Part shown: positions 10,561-24,369 of the stretch, in pieces
Layout: every line of letters starts with the position of its first letter
How positions within the stretch are numbered: position 1 is the stretch's first letter
Assembly: GCA_029783825.1 (NCBI GenBank)
Contig: JAREIK010002254.1
Coordinates: forward strand, 543,169-607,168
DNA length: 64,000 nucleotides
DNA from: Sapria himalayana
Taxonomy: Eukaryota > Streptophyta > Magnoliopsida > Malpighiales > Rafflesiaceae
Direction of reading: 5' to 3'
The notes under the pieces: generated by a model
Seen by the model: only the letters and a program-made list of their open reading frames with translations
Database searches by the model: none
What the model was told of the DNA's origin: nothing
Position numbers and translations under genes: made by a program

Positions 10561-13500
10561 AATTTACACTCTAAAATAAAAAAAATAAAAGCTCATTTTC
10601 CAAATTAAGAAATGAGGATTTGAATCTGTTATCTCCATAGAGACAAAATCTCATGCCAACATCTAGTTATAATTAATAAATTAAATATTCAATGAATCTA
10701 TATATATATATATATTTATTTATTTATTTATTTATTTGCTGGTGATAGGATGATGGAGTGGGGTTATGTCTTTGTGGAGCTCACATTTTCATATTCTAGT
10801 TTCTCCAATTAAATCATGAATTGAAATTTTAAAAATCATTTTGAATTTGAAATAAGTCTCTTTGATTTCTGAATATTTGATTTAATTTTTATTTTTAAAA
10901 ATTTTTGAGGGAAAAATAGAGTTGATAAATTTCAATGCTCATAAACTTAATTTATTTTTGAGTTTGTTGTATTTTTTAAAAATAATAAAAAGTTAGTTTT
11001 TTTAATAATTTATATTTGGCACACTAAAATACAAATATATCAAATATTTATAAAAAAAATATTCTATTAATTAATATTAATTTTAAAAATTACAATAAAA
11101 TATACAATATGTACATTTTATTCTATAAGTATCAAATATGATTTTGCAATCACTTATTAAACATGTTGCCTGTTTAAAAATAAATTTTAGAAAAATGAGA
11201 AAATAAAGTTTATAATTTTAAATGTACAAAAACTTATATAATTTTGATTTTGTTGTAATTTTTTTAATACAAATTTGTTGTCATTTTCGTTTCAAATAAT
11301 TTGTTTTTGATGTACTAAAACACAAATCTCCCTAATATTTATAAAAAAGTATTGAATTAATTAATAATTTTAAAAAGCACATCAAAATATAAATTCTTTA
11401 TGTTTTGATATATAAACACCAAATAATATTTTGTTGCCCATTTAAAATTAATTTTAGAAAATAATTTTTTTTGAATTCAATTATTATTATTATTCAAAGT
11501 GTAGAATTACTTTTTCAATTCAAAAATCACTTTTCTAATTCGAAAACAACTTTTCCAATTCAAAATTGGTTTTTAAATTGTATATGCTAACATGCATGTA
11601 TGTATGTATCTATGTGTATGTATATATATATATAGTTATTATGTATATATAAACATACATACAATTAAATAAACACACACACACACATGCCTATATATAT
11701 ATATACAAATATATGAAAATATATATACAAGCCGTCTATATATATAATTATATATATGTTTATAAACTTATATAAATAAAACTATGTATAAATATATCTA
11801 CCTAAATATACTTATATATAACCCTATATATATAGATATATTTATACACACACATGTATATACCTAAATATAAACCTATATATATATATATGTTTATAAT
11901 ATGTATATATATAGGATTACACACACACATACACACACTTATATATTTTAATTATATATATAATTTTATTTATATCGGTTTGTGTGTGTGTGTGTGTGTG
12001 TGTGTGTTTGTGTTTGTGTATATATTTTTATATATACATTTTAACATACATAATTAGAAAACTACTATTTGAAATTTGTTTTTTGAATTTCAAAATCACT
12101 ATTTTATGAAATTTGTTTTTTTTATATGTGATGTATTCAATAAGAGGGGGCAAAACCTGATTTTATGTTTATAGTGTTAAGTTTTTAGGTAATTTTTTCA
12201 AATAATTAAAAATTTGACTAATTTTTTGGTAAATATTTTATATTTGGTGCAACAAAACATAATTAACCCAAATTAAAGCTTCATGTTAAATATATCCCTA
12301 TAGGTTTGTTCCATTCCTTTGCAATTTCTTTAAGCATTCAGGATTACAAGGAATCATTATGAAAAGGTAGTTTCAAATTCAATATCTTCTATTGTATATT
12401 GAATGAAAAACATGGTTTAGCGATAAAGAAAAGATTATACATTTGGACGTTGAATCGACAAACATTCACCGGAAAAAGTTCAAGACAAACTGATTGAAAT
12501 TTTTATACAAGCATACTAGAATTGAGAAAGGCAATGATATATTTTTGTGTTAGTTGTATCTCTTAGGGTCATGGAGTCCTTTAGAGAAAAGGTATCGCTC
12601 GTATTTCTTGAGTGAGCTTCTCGGTCTACTAGAGGAAGATATTAAGCTGTTGAATTAGTAAGTATTCAAGTATCTGTAAGAGTCTTAGTTTGCTTCTGGG
12701 TGTTTATTGTGTCTTTTTTCTTTCTCTCACAACCTTGAAATTATCTCTCGTACCATTGATAGTTGACAAGATACTTGGGTGGCATTGAATACATTGGTTG
12801 CATCAAAATGAGAACTTTTTAATATTTATTGGCTGATAGAATTTGCATTGTTAAAATTGGAAAGATTATTTTGCTTATGCTTGGATAGTTGGATCCCTCA
12901 TTTTAATAAAATGAGGCTTTGATTGCTACACCATGAAATTGTAGGTAGGTTTCACTATCAGTGGGCACTTAACACATACAATTACCTTTGATAAATATAA
13001 AAGGCTGAACCCAATGCACAAATCTTCTGCTTAACATGATATTTGAAAAAGATTAACATCTTAATAGTTTTACTAATAAAGATTAGAGAGATTATATCTG
13101 ACGAGTGTTAAATTTGAAAAATATCTTCTTTGAACGAAAATATTTCTTATCACACCAAGACATGACCTTTAAGTGAGAACAATAATAATAGATGAAAATA
13201 AAATGAACAAAAATTATGTTCTAGAAGTAGAATAAAATGAGACCAAACACCAATTTAGAAGTTGATAGACCTATTAGAAAGTACAACTTTTCCAACTCAT
13301 AAACAACACAAGTCTTGAATGTAGGTGAATCATTTCTTGAAGCACACAAATATTAGAATAAGCATGCATGTTAAAAGTTGATCTATTGTTGCTTAAACTT
13401 GAGTCATTTCTCCAAAAGTATAAGTTATGACACTTATGTAGAAACATAAATAAAGAAACATTGATTATCGAAAGAATCAACTTAGTATAATTCTTCTCAA

Positions 13501-13716
13501 GAATAGTGGTCTCAAGTTTCAATTAATAATACATCTTGTAATCATAACTTATCATAACTACCATAATATGAAATAATTTTTTGAATGGTGAATTTTACTC
13601 TTCTCATATTCTTTCTTCACCCCTTCTTCTCTATTGTGCATGCGTATGCTTTTTTTTATGAGTGATCTCTCCTTCCCTTTCTTGAAAACCTAAGTAATTT
13701 TTTTTTTTGACTAGTT
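10561..13716. other. AT-rich stretch with microsatellites, no gene
   Basis: No supported coding region. The 10700-10738 segment is a TA run followed by TTTA repeats. The 11580-12060 segment is a dense compound microsatellite. The segment up to 13716 may be an LTR, because a primer-binding-site-like sequence follows at once. Confidence 0.5.
11595..12055. repeat. compound TA / TATG / CA / TG microsatellite cluster
   Basis: Successive runs of ATGT, TA, CACA (11680s), TATA, ACAC (11920s) and a long TG run at about 11984-12018. The short reading frame through it is a product of the repeat. Confidence 0.85.
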
Positions 13717-13728
13717 TGGTATCAGAGG
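13717..13728 (+). other. LTR-retrotransposon primer-binding-site-like sequence
   Basis: TGGTATCAGAGG, preceded by TT, matches the usual TGGTATCAGAGC, the complement of the 3' end of initiator methionine tRNA used by many plant LTR elements, except at the last base. The upstream AT-rich DNA would then be a 5' LTR and the downstream DNA the leader and gag. No gag was recognised downstream, so confidence is limited. Confidence 0.45.
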
Positions 13729-15178
13729 TTATTATGCATGATACTATCCGAGGATGAAGATTCAATAACTGATCTTTGATTGGTCTAGATCCGAGTCTCA
13801 ACATTTAGTATCATCGCTAAGTTTAGGACTCCTATATTCTAACAATATACAATCAACAAATAGAACTAAAAAGTGTATTTAATTTATCTAGAAAAAAGTA
13901 CCAAGTCATGGTCATCTAAGAGAATTACTATGCTTATTTTTTTTATTTTTAATCTATCAATTGGACATTTACATTAAATATAATAAAGATTATTGAAATT
14001 TCTTTAGAATTCACCTTCTTGATCCATTCATTATTTTTGTTTATGTTGATTAGACACATATGTATACAACAATGTTTTGATGTTGTGGCCAACAATATTG
14101 AAATTCATGATTATCAAGCCTCTTCATGTTCCATGATGAGCTAAAAGTCATCGATATTTTAGTCCATTATCTTGGCATGTTTTCATATTTAGGAGATAGA
14201 TTTCATGGCTAAAGGTTAGAAAATATCTATTCTCATGGTTTTATAGGTTATCAACTAGAAAAAAGAAAATAATAGCAAAAATACAATAATTTATTTAAGT
14301 CAATTGTGTCACGACAAAATCAACTTTGTTGCAACAAAAATTAGAAGAAGAATTAAAATCAAGTTACAACTAGTGAATAATATCGCAACCATCAGGAAGG
14401 ATGAAAGAAAAAGTTGGTCATGATGTATTTTTCAAGTACAAAGAAAGGATGATCGAAGTAAGGTTGAGACAAGAAAACTTTTATCGTAATAAAGAAGACT
14501 TTTAATAAAGAATCCCAAAGTAGAGACTTGATCGTGACATCAATATTTGATCATGACAACCGACTTGATCATAACAATAGAACTTGATCGAGATATCATA
14601 ATTGGTTATGAAATTAATATTTAGTTTTGACATAAAAATTTGTCCTTGATAATAGACTTGTTAATAATATCAATATTTAGTCATGATAGCTAACTTGGTC
14701 ATGATAGTAGAACTTGGTCGAGACATCATAATTGGTCATGACAATAGATTTGGTCAAGAGAGTGAATTTGGTCATGATAATAAGCTTGATTGTGAAATCA
14801 ACATTTAGTCGTGACAACAGATTTTTCATGACATTAGAAGTTGATCGTGATAGTGAAATGTTAGAAAAAGAGATGTGAAGGTAGATGCAAAGAATTTGAA
14901 TTTATGCCAATCATTTTTGAATTTTTACAAAAATAAGCCTAGAGGCTAGGGTTGGCACAACCCATATAAAAATGAATTCTTTTTTGTAAACAAGGGTTCA
15001 AGAAGTGACCTAGGTGACTGGTAGCTGACAGCACCACTTGATTTTCTTCTTTCTTCTTTTAGCATAGATCTAAAGTAAAATAGCTTCTCTTAAAACATTT
15101 TGTTTGGATCTAGAACTTCTCTTGTCTGAAGCATGAATCTAAAAAATGGTTGCTTACTTTGTATGATGTAATAGTTGT
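13729..15178. other. AT-rich stretch with degenerate short repeats, no gene
   Basis: No open coding region. Between about 14500 and 14860 a phrase like 'cttgatcatgacaatag / catgacatcaatattt' recurs roughly every 30-60 bp with heavy divergence. It looks like a degenerate minisatellite or the repeat-rich part of a retroelement. Confidence 0.45.
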
Positions 15179-15186
15179 ATTGAATT
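15179..15186. repeat. 8-bp target site duplication, left (ATTGAATT)
   Basis: Identical to 18882-18889. Confidence 0.95.
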
Positions 15187-18100
15187 TAGAGGTGTTAAAC
15201 GGGCCGGCCCAGCATGGCACGGCCTGTTTTTCACGTGCCCCGCCGTGCTACCGTGCCCGGCATGGCACGGTTTTTTAAAGTCGGGCACGGCACGGCCCGT
15301 GGGCACGGTTGGCTTGGCAAGGCGGCACGGGCACACGGTAGGGGCAGGGTAGGCAGGGCGGGGCGGGAGCCGCATGGCTGGACCTGGTCACCTGGACCGG
15401 CTCAACCGGGGTCCGGGATCCCGGGAGCCAAGCACGGGCACGGCCCGTGCTTGGCACTTGGCAGATTATAAAATTTTTTTTTTATTAAGTTTCTGTTAAT
15501 CTGTATTTACTTTAGAGTTTATGTAATAAATAAAAAATCAAATTTTTTGTAAAAAATATTACATTTAAAATTAAATGTAACAAACAAAAATTAGAAAATT
15601 TATTTTTTTTTTCAATTAAGTTTAGCATATTTTAATATTATAATTTATTAATTAAATAATAAAATTTAAAGTTAATGAATTTTAAAATAAAATTTAAATC
15701 TTAAAATAATAAATAAATACATTAAGTTAGTAAAAATTTTAATTAAAAAAAAATTAAACGAGACAAATAAAAATTACCATTCATGCTTTTGAAACCAATA
15801 CTCCGAAAAAAAAGTATAAGTTTCAACACAACGTATAATACAAAGTACAAACAAAGCGTATAAATAAAATAAATAAAAAAATATCGAAAAAAAAGAGCAG
15901 ATGAGCATCAATCGTCAAGCGGCATATCATGAGAATCATCAGCCGCAATATCAAGATCAGTATCATATGGGTCATCATCATCGGCAATCAGCTCCTCCGC
16001 CATCGTAGTGGATGTGGATGCGACTGCAGTGTCTGTCACAGTCCCAGCTTCAGCACGATCACTGATGCTAAATCTCGATTCCTCCCAATCCTTCAAACAT
16101 GCCAATGCCTCAACCATATCTGGACGTAATCTCGATCTCCTATCTGAAATCACGTTCACTGCAACAGAAAAAGCAGACTCCGATGCTACGCTCGACACCG
16201 GAGGAGTCAGTAGATCCCGTGCCATCCTAGATAGCACGGGATAGGCGGACACATATGATTTCCACCACTGTAATAAATCAAGATTCTTATTGTCAGAAGG
16301 TGATAGGATTGAGCAGTAATCGGTATCTAAGTACCGAGACAGCTCGCTCCTATGTGAAGGTCCACCCCTACGTTTCCCCCTCGCTAGGTTAATGGAATAA
16401 GCGTCATCTCCGAACAAGGTATCAGAGTCCGTACTCACAGTCTCACCACCACCACCACCATACCTAGTATCGTAGTATGTGAACAGGTCTGTCAACTTCT
16501 CGTAAATGAACCCTTGAGGTGGCTCTTCCAGGTTCATGCACGAGGAAATGAAAGTCAGGGTGTTTTCAACCCCTTCCACCTTAGCCCTAGGGTCCATGCA
16601 TGCTGCGAGGCAATAAAGAGATGGAATGGTGGACCAGTACTTTAGGTACTTGGTCTCCATCTCTGCAACCATATGGGTGAGCGTCGGGTCCGCTCGATAC
16701 ATCCTAAACATGCTACTAATGTTGCATATGCAACGGAGTGCAATGCAAGTGGTGGGCGTATAAACCGACGAACACATGTTCGTCGTGTCATAAAATATCT
16801 TCAGGAATTTCATAAATGAAATTCCTGAATCCCAGTCAGTGTCGTCAACAATAAGTTCGCCACTCTTACTATTGACATAATCGGATATCACGTGTTTGTA
16901 TCCAACACATGATTCCAACATCAGGTACGTGTAATTCCAACGATGTCTCACATCAGATTGGAATTTCTTCTTCTTAAGATTCGCAGACAAACAGAGATTA
17001 CCAAACTCTTGTAGTCTGCGAGGAGTGCGAATATACTTGAGTGCATTGCGTATATTTTCCAACGCGGGGGAACACACCTTCATACCCGCTTGAACTATCA
17101 GGTTAATAACATGATACATGCATCTGACATGAAATATCTCTCCTAATGGTGCGTCTCTAATATTCCTAACAAACATATTGATCGCTACTCCATTATTCGC
17201 AGCATTATCGAAAGTGACACTAAAAATTTTATTTTGAATTTTATATTCTCTAAATATTTTCATCATACACTCAAAAATGGCCGGGCCATCATGAGGATGA
17301 AGAATCTCAGTGAATCCTAATATTTTTTTATTTATTGTCCAGTTTGAATCGACATAATGACTCGTGATACATGCATAAGAAGAATCATCGTGACATGTCC
17401 ATATATCGGACGTCACGGACACCACTCCACTTAATGCCAAAAATTCCTTAATTATTTTTTATTTTTCTAACTTATATATCTTTAGTATGTCACTCCTAGA
17501 TGTGGACCTAGGAATCCTACGATAGGATGGCTGAAAATAAGTCTGCATGATGCGCACTACCCTCGGATCTTCCGAAAATCTGATCGGAAGACCCATCAAT
17601 GTGATGAGCCTGGCCATGCCGTCCCTACCCAACTCGCTGGAGTATACGAAGGGAGTAAACTTTGAGACTGAACTCGATCCAGTCTCAAAAAATGTAGTGC
17701 CTAGTTGGGTTTGCCTAGGATCTAACGGTCCATGTTTTTTGGAGCATATTTCAGCATGCCTCTTTAGGTGCCCAGTCCCACATGTACTCTTGCATGTTAA
17801 AAGTCTCATACAATATTTGCATTGTGCCATTTCATGTTCCTCACCCCTAACATCTACTTGTGTTATGATTTTAAAATGTGTCCAAACTACAGAAGTCCTC
17901 CTAGTTTTTTGTTTTTTAGAACTTTGGGATGAGATGACAGGAGAAACCAAAGTTTCAGGAGCCACAGACGTTTGTGTAACACTAACATTTTCATTTTCAA
18001 AATTTAAATATGTGTTAGGTGTATTTGTCATTTTTTATTTTTCGTAAGTTTTTCTAGAGAGAGAAGCTTTAGAGAGAGAAAATAAAAAAAAGTAAATTAT

Positions 18101-18881
18101 ATTACCCGGTAAAAGCAATGAGGTCACTCACGTGCAAGATGCACCGCAGGAAGCTTTGATGTTCAAAACTCAAGTTGAGTTTCACGAAAATCCAAACCGA
18201 AATCAAAATCACGAGAGCCGAGAGAGAGAAGCACGGTTTATGTGAGAGAGAGAAAATATTGAGAGGATTTATGTTTTTGAAAAACATAAATTTTATAGGG
18301 AGGGGGGTAGATTATATAGGATAAATAAAGTTTTTTTTTTTAAAAAAATTATTTTTTTATTAATTTTTTGAATTTTTTTAATATATTTAAGGGGCAGAAT
18401 CACGAGGACCGTTGGATTCTGCCCCCTAGCCGTTGGAGGCGAATCCAAGGGCTGAAATTCGCTCAAAGTTTGAATTTTTTTTTTTCCGTTGGAAAATTCA
18501 AAATTATCGGTTCTGAGTCAGTGGAGTCGGTTTTCGGCAGAAAAGACCGCGGGTCGGGTCTGTTTGGACCCGACCCGCAGTCTTTTTACCGGGGGGCCCG
18601 GATGGGTCACGACTCACGAGTCACGAATCAGTGAGTCGTGACCGTGAGTCGCGACTCACGCCACGGCACGCGTGGCACACCGCCAGTGCCACGCGTGCCT
18701 GCGGGACCGGCACGGGATGGACCCGAGCTGGGCCAGGCACGGCACGGCACATGCTTTGCTTCGCCCGGGCACGGCACGGGCCCGGGCATGGTTTTTGAAC
18801 GTGCCGGGCCGGCCCAGGCACGGCCGAACCGTGCCGTGCCTCGTGCTGGGCCGGGCCGGCCCGACACATTTGACCCCTCTA
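15187..18881 (-). mobile_element. hAT transposon, copy 2 (3,695 bp, nearly intact)
   Basis: The ends are TAGAGGTGTTAA and TTGACCCCTCTA, one mismatch each from the copy 1 termini, flanked by perfect 8-bp duplications ATTGAATT. GC-rich subterminal zones (15190-15470 and 18540-18870) are packed with GGCACGG and GGCCCGG words in both orientations. Such clusters are the usual transposase-binding region in hAT elements; that role is inferred here. The transposase gene reads right to left. The perfect duplication and long reading frames suggest a younger insertion than copy 1. Confidence 0.97.
15908..18031 (-). pseudogene. hAT transposase with a single in-frame stop
   Basis: One reading frame of about 707 codons from an ATG at 18031 to a stop just before 15908, broken only by TAA at 17461-17459 (codon ~191). 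Copy 1 has CAA at the same place (after Leu-Glu-Lys), so this is one C-to-T nonsense change. Domain order: BED zinc finger with C71-x2-C74-x13-H88-x3-H92; RNase-H-like catalytic core with likely acidic residues in SVTSDIW (~209) and SVTFDNAANN (~275); and a hAT C-terminal dimerisation domain at ~563-650 (SELSRYL, LQWWKSY, ASESAFS, DRRSRLRPD). An Asp/Glu-rich tail ends the protein. Length fits Ac-like transposases. The downstream 510-codon frame has only TTG near its start, so whether it is translated separately is unknown. Confidence 0.95.
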
Positions 18882-18889
18882 ATTGAATT
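18882..18889. repeat. 8-bp target site duplication, right (ATTGAATT)
   Basis: Identical to 15179-15186. Confidence 0.95.
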
Positions 18890-20229
18890 TGAACAAGAAC
18901 AAATTATATGAAATCTAATGTTTCAGCAAGGTGCAATCACATTGTTCTTCACTATATGTATTTCATAGGTGATTACAAATCTAATTGAAATCTTTGCTGG
19001 ATCAATTTAGATATTGATCAATTTCTTTTTTATAGAAATGAGTGAGCATTCATTGGAATAGAAAGTAAATCTAATGGATTGGTGTTCATTTCAATAACTT
19101 GTTCCACATGTTAGTACCAAATATTATTAAATCGTTGTATCTTGCCCTTATCTTTGGGAGGCCCTCTAAGTGACACATAGAAGGTGAGATCTCAAGGGTC
19201 AATGAACATTATATTGAGGAGTTATGTGAGGCTAATAGTGGTAAACAAAAAAAATTATACCAGTTCATATAGAAAATTACCCATTTTACTTAGAGATGAG
19301 GAAGTGGAGTGATCTCTAAATGAATCACCAGAGACATCACCTTAATCTTTTGAGTGATCGATGTCTCCGTGTTGGATTTAATCCAATCAAGGGAAGAGAA
19401 AACTCTCAACATTTTAAAAGAAGAGACACCAATTATTTCTAGAGACTTGAAACACATATGTCTTGGGAAGCAAGAAAAATGCAGTCATTAAAAATTGGTA
19501 TGAAGTATTGAGAAATAAAAATAATCAATTCTCATAAGACAACTTGAAATACAAGTAACAACTTAGATCCTAGGCTTCTAGGGAACCAAGGTAGTCTAAG
19601 TGGTGAAAGGTATAGCTACAAGGAGAGATCCAGGGCTACACAACAAAGATACTTGATAGATTTCAACTTTACTTTAGAAATAAGTCATGATAGATAAGTC
19701 TATAGAAATTGATTATACCATAACATATTGTGTTAGTGTCAGCCTTAGCAAGTGAACCAATATAGTCTAATTTATCTTTATGAAATTCCTTTTCACCTTT
19801 TGTTTAGAGTTTTAGTACCTGCTTTCATATATTTTAGTTAACAATTGAAAATATCTTTTTTAATGGTCAAAATAGTATGAATCTTTAGTTGTTTGAATAG
19901 TTGGAAATTCAATTCATATCAATTTCTATAAGAATAATATTTAGACTTATATCCATTTTTTACTACTTGAATTACATGTATACTTGATGTGTCATAGAAT
20001 AAATCTAATTACAATCTCTATTCAAATGACAATGATTTTGTCTATATTGAAAAAAATAATCATTCCACACTCCATATTTTTGATCAAGCTCAATAAAATT
20101 AAAATTAATTTAATAGTAAATTTTTTTGATTCTTCATTCTTCATGACAATAACAATAAGTTTGCTTTGATTGAGATAATTATGAATATAATGTAATCTAT
20201 CACTAAGAAATCTTTCTAATATTTCTTTT
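18890..20229. other. AT-rich stretch, probable decayed retroelement, no gene
   Basis: No convincing frame. It lies on the downstream (pol) side of the - strand gag remnant at 20.2-20.6 kb, so it may be degraded pol or leader of that element. I could not recognise a domain. Confidence 0.35.
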
Positions 20230-20279
20230 TTTACTATTCCTAAATAATATTTTCTGTCATTGGATAGTTAGTCCTTGGA

Positions 20280-20620
20280 TGTTTGTCTCAATTAACTTGA
20301 TTTTTCCCTTTACACTTGAGAGAGTTGGATGCATTTCCCTTCTTGAATTCTACAGAGGATTCAGCTACCAACATTACTTTGGCAAAGTTTTAGATATCTT
20401 TTGTTGTTAATTCATGCTTGACCTAATGTTTGAGACCATTCATAAAGTAAACGAAAATTTATTTCTCATCAAGATCAGAAATTTGAAGCATTAGTTCAAA
20501 GAACTCACATGCATAACCTTTTACTTATATATGTTGAATAAGTTTTCACAACTTTGCCCCCACTTCATTTTCTGCATACTTTAGAGTCCATATAAAATTT
20601 TTGATTAAACTCTCATTTGA
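20280..20620 (-). pseudogene. decayed Ty3/gypsy gag fragment
   Basis: On the - strand the translation gives KGYACEFFELMLQISDLDEK, then a segment like FVYFMNGL, then VKHELTTKDI and FAKVMLVAESSVEFKKGN. This follows the order of a chromovirus-type Gag: 'Y-x-x-x-F-x-x-L-M-L-x-I-x-x-M', 'F-x-F-x-x-GL', 'W-A-x-x-E-L' and 'A-x-x-x-A-E-x-L-x-x-F'. Several stops interrupt it. It differs from the Athila-like Gag at 2.7 and 41.1 kb, so it is a separate family. Confidence 0.65.
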
Positions 20621-22260
20621 ATGATTTTCAAGTATGAATATTAACATTCTCACATCTATGTCACCACTAAAGAAGTGTGATATCCACAAGATACATAGAA
20701 GTAGTATTGACATTCGTTGCATCAGTCATAATATCATTACTCAAAAAATATTACTACATCCCCCAAGTGAAGTTATCAATCTTTTCGCCTTTTGTATAAT
20801 TCTAAATTCTTTTGACTTTGGAACATTCACTCATGGTGAAGGCATTTTGCCAATCATGTTACCTTTTATAGTTTTATTATAAGTTAAACATTCTCTTGTA
20901 ACTTATATATCTCCTTTAGCATAGCAATTACTATGTATGTCATGGTATTATTTGAGTTTTATTTTCTCTCATCCCTTAATAATATATATATCTTGCCTAT
21001 GGTCCTCAATCTTAAAAACAAAGGTCATAACAACGAAGTCTACCACTTGTCCATGTCTCATACTACTTATCATTGATCACAAACTTTAGTACTGTACGTA
21101 TGATTTTATTCTAAAAATTTATGTTTCTTAATTGTCTAAGTCAATATGATATTGACTTTTACATAATACCACACATAGCTTGACAAAAGATAAAAATATT
21201 ATGAAAGATAAAATATATTTCAAACAAAACTTGAGTGAATACCACAAAAAAAGAAATCTTTTATATAATGAGAGATCTTCAATTTTGACTTAGATCACCC
21301 CATGGGATAAAATATATGGAAATTTATGTTTAGGGGATACAAAATAAAAATATTTATATTTTGGTCTATTTAAAAAAAACATACCTTAAAACATTAATTA
21401 TTTACATTTTGAGGACAAAATAAAATTTAATAAAAATATTCAACTACTTACACTAAATTATTTATGAAAACAGCAAATGATATAAATATACATAAACATA
21501 AACATATGCATGAACAAATATGTTTATGTATATAAATATATATAAACATATATAAATATATAAATATATGAACATATAAATATATAAATATACAAAAAAA
21601 CAAATATGAATTATATATATATATATGTTTGTATATTTATAAATGTTTATATATTTATAAATTGTAATATGTTTATATATATTGTTGGGTAATTTCGCTT
21701 CCAAGGTTTATAATTTTACAAATTCAGAAGAAGAAGAAGAAAACAATAAATGATATATCAATAATCACAATATATATATGTATATCAAACCACAATAAAA
21801 ACACAAAAATAATATGGTTCACTAGTTGTTCAACACAACTAGCTACCTCCACCAGAAAAATATCTATGCATTTACAAATTATAACCAAAAACATTATTAC
21901 AGTTTGTGAGCAGTAATCACGAAAAAAATCACATAGAGAAGATAGAGACAAAAAAATGAACAGTCCCACAGAAAATGGTAGCATCCAAAAAACAAAACAA
22001 AAAAATAATAGGGTATTTCTGATTATTATTATATTCTTTCCTACACTAACATTAAATATATTAAAACAAAAAATATTTTGGTTATACAAAATAGTTTATC
22101 AAAACAAATTATATACTGTATATATTTATATATATTTAAATTTTCAATAATGATTTGGTATAAGTAGTTAAATACTTTTAGGGGCATTTAAAATTAATAG
22201 GCATTGGGTTTGAATCCCAAGACTAAGACCAAGACCAAGACCTGTTAATTTTGTAGACTG
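20621..22260. other. AT-rich stretch, no gene
   Basis: No supported gene. Contains a TATA/CATA microsatellite-like segment at about 21480-21690. A short GACCAA tandem (22227-22242) lies just outside the left end of the MULE. Confidence 0.5.
22252..22260. repeat. probable 9-bp MULE target duplication, left (imperfect)
   Basis: TGTAGACTG against AATAAACTG at 30307-30315, 6 of 9 matching. Nine bases is the usual Mutator duplication length; divergence fits an old insertion. Confidence 0.45.
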
Positions 22261-22768
22261 TTTTGAAAATACCCTATTTTTTTTAAGTTTTCTATGGAAA
22301 TAATGCATTTTAAAAAAAATCTAAAATTTAAGGCTGATTTCAAAAATATGCCCAAACTAGTGCGTCTGAAAATAGCATGGCAATGGGCATCATTGTGACC
22401 GGTGATAATTGACATGCTATTGATTTTTTAAAATCAGAGGCCAGCGTTGTGAACACAAAATATTGAATTTTAAAAATTTTTATATAACAGCATTGGGAAT
22501 GATAGCTATTTAATTAAACGAATCACCGTCATTCACATAGCCGACCTCTAATTTTTAAAAAATAACACTAAGTGTTAGCATTGGAAACTACAACTATTTA
22601 ATTAAACAAATGGTCGTTATTCTCAATGTCGGCTATTGAATGATATATTTCCGACCGATCTTCTTCTCCATTCCCTCATTTTTCTCTTCTCCATTTTCAC
22701 CTAAACCCCCAGTTTTTTCAGCCATTTAATCCACCACTAGCCTCCTCCTCTCCACTAGACCCCACGAC
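22261..22768 (+). repeat. MULE terminal inverted repeat, left
   Basis: Inverse of 29834-30306, with many substitutions and small gaps. The inner ~120 bp is C/T-rich (CTTCTCCATT... CCTCCTCTCC) and looks like a transcript leader. Confidence 0.85.
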
Positions 22769-24369
22769 CCTTCTCCACAATACCTCACCTCGGTGATGGC
22801 AAGGCTGTATTGCACAAGCATTCAACATCTCACCTTTCGGTGTTTGTTATCGGTCTTATTTTCTTGCGATCAGATTTATGGGGCATTAATGTTTAATTTA
22901 GGATTTCACATATTTTAACATATAACAAGGATTTAACATCACTAACATAATCATGTGGTTTTATGGGTTTTGCTCTTGCTATAGTTTTTAAAGTTATTAG
23001 CATAAAGTTATTCATGTGGTTTTATTTTTCTGCATAGTTATGCTAACATATTCGTAATGAAATAACATTATAAATGTTAGTTCATTACATTTTTCATTGC
23101 TTATTTGATAGCAAACCTTTTCAAAAATAATAATGAAAACTTCATATATATAATTATACAAGATAACATTTTGAACTTTTTTGATGACTTGTCCTTGCAC
23201 AATAAAAATTGAGCATTCTTATAAAAGATAATTTATGACAAATGGAATGCTTGTAAGACCTTATTTATACAAACTTTCATTAAACAAAAAAATATATTTT
23301 TTTTGGCCAAATTAAAATTTGAACTTCGAAAGAATTTTAATATATTACTTTTAATAGGATTTTTCGTTCTCCTCAAATTTTTGCCTAAATAAATATTTCT
23401 TGCCATTGTTATTCAAATATAATTAAATCCTTATTTATACAATTACTTAATCAAATTACATTTTAAAAATTCTTTGTATCACTAATAATATTTTACAGAA
23501 CAAAAATAGACCAATACTCATAAGCATGATGAACCTAAATCTTGAATTGGTATAACATTATTAATTATATTCTAAAATTATTTATCTAATATGCAACATT
23601 TTGGTGGATATTTATTGTCCTCTTATAATAAAAATAAATTTTATCAAAATGTTTTCTATAATTTATACATAAATATATCAAGGCTATATAAACTTTAAAA
23701 AAGAATATTTATATTTTAATTAAAAAAACTCACAATTCAAAATTTTCTTTCAACTAAATCTTAAATGATACTCAATTCTTTAATTATAAAATTTTCAATA
23801 AGGTACTCACTTTTTATATAGATCCCAAGATTTATAAAATACATCCCAGGTAGGTTCCCATGCATATTGAATAAAAATAAATCTTTCAAAAAACCTATGT
23901 AATCCTTAAAACATTAAGTTTTCATTAATGTATTTGAATACATTTCTACTTTTTGAGGTACTTGATGAAAACTATAATTAATATCTAGAAAAATTTTCTC
24001 CACAAATATAGTGCTTTATTTGTATCTACAATTCTAGTTAACTATAAATGCTTATTGTGATGTATACCCACTAATATTTGGGTCATTCTTATACTTATAT
24101 ATGTCTACATTATTTAAGACAGAGAATGTTGTTCCTTATAGTTATTTATAGTACTTTATATTTGTCCCATGTATTTAATTTGCGCTTTTAATTTTTTAAA
24201 ATGGAGAAATTTGGCCGAGCAATTTATGCAGAATTATATATCATTCTAGAAATAATTCTATAAAAAAGAGCCTATTCAATAATCATATCTTATATTATTT
24301 AATTTTTTTTACTTGTTTTGAAACAAGTCAATTATGTTTGTTTTCTCTATTTCCACAATATGTTATTAC
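22769..24369. other. MULE internal non-coding stretch
   Basis: AT-rich DNA between the left inverted repeat and the transposase remnant. No frame was recognised. It may hold the leader or introns of the transposase gene. Confidence 0.4.

Noticed and set aside
18621..18911. overlapping frames rich in Gly, Pro, Arg and Ala
   Set aside because: They arise from the GC-rich subterminal region of hAT copy 2; similar frames appear at 15154-15471, 35745-36305 and 39751-40759 for the same reason.
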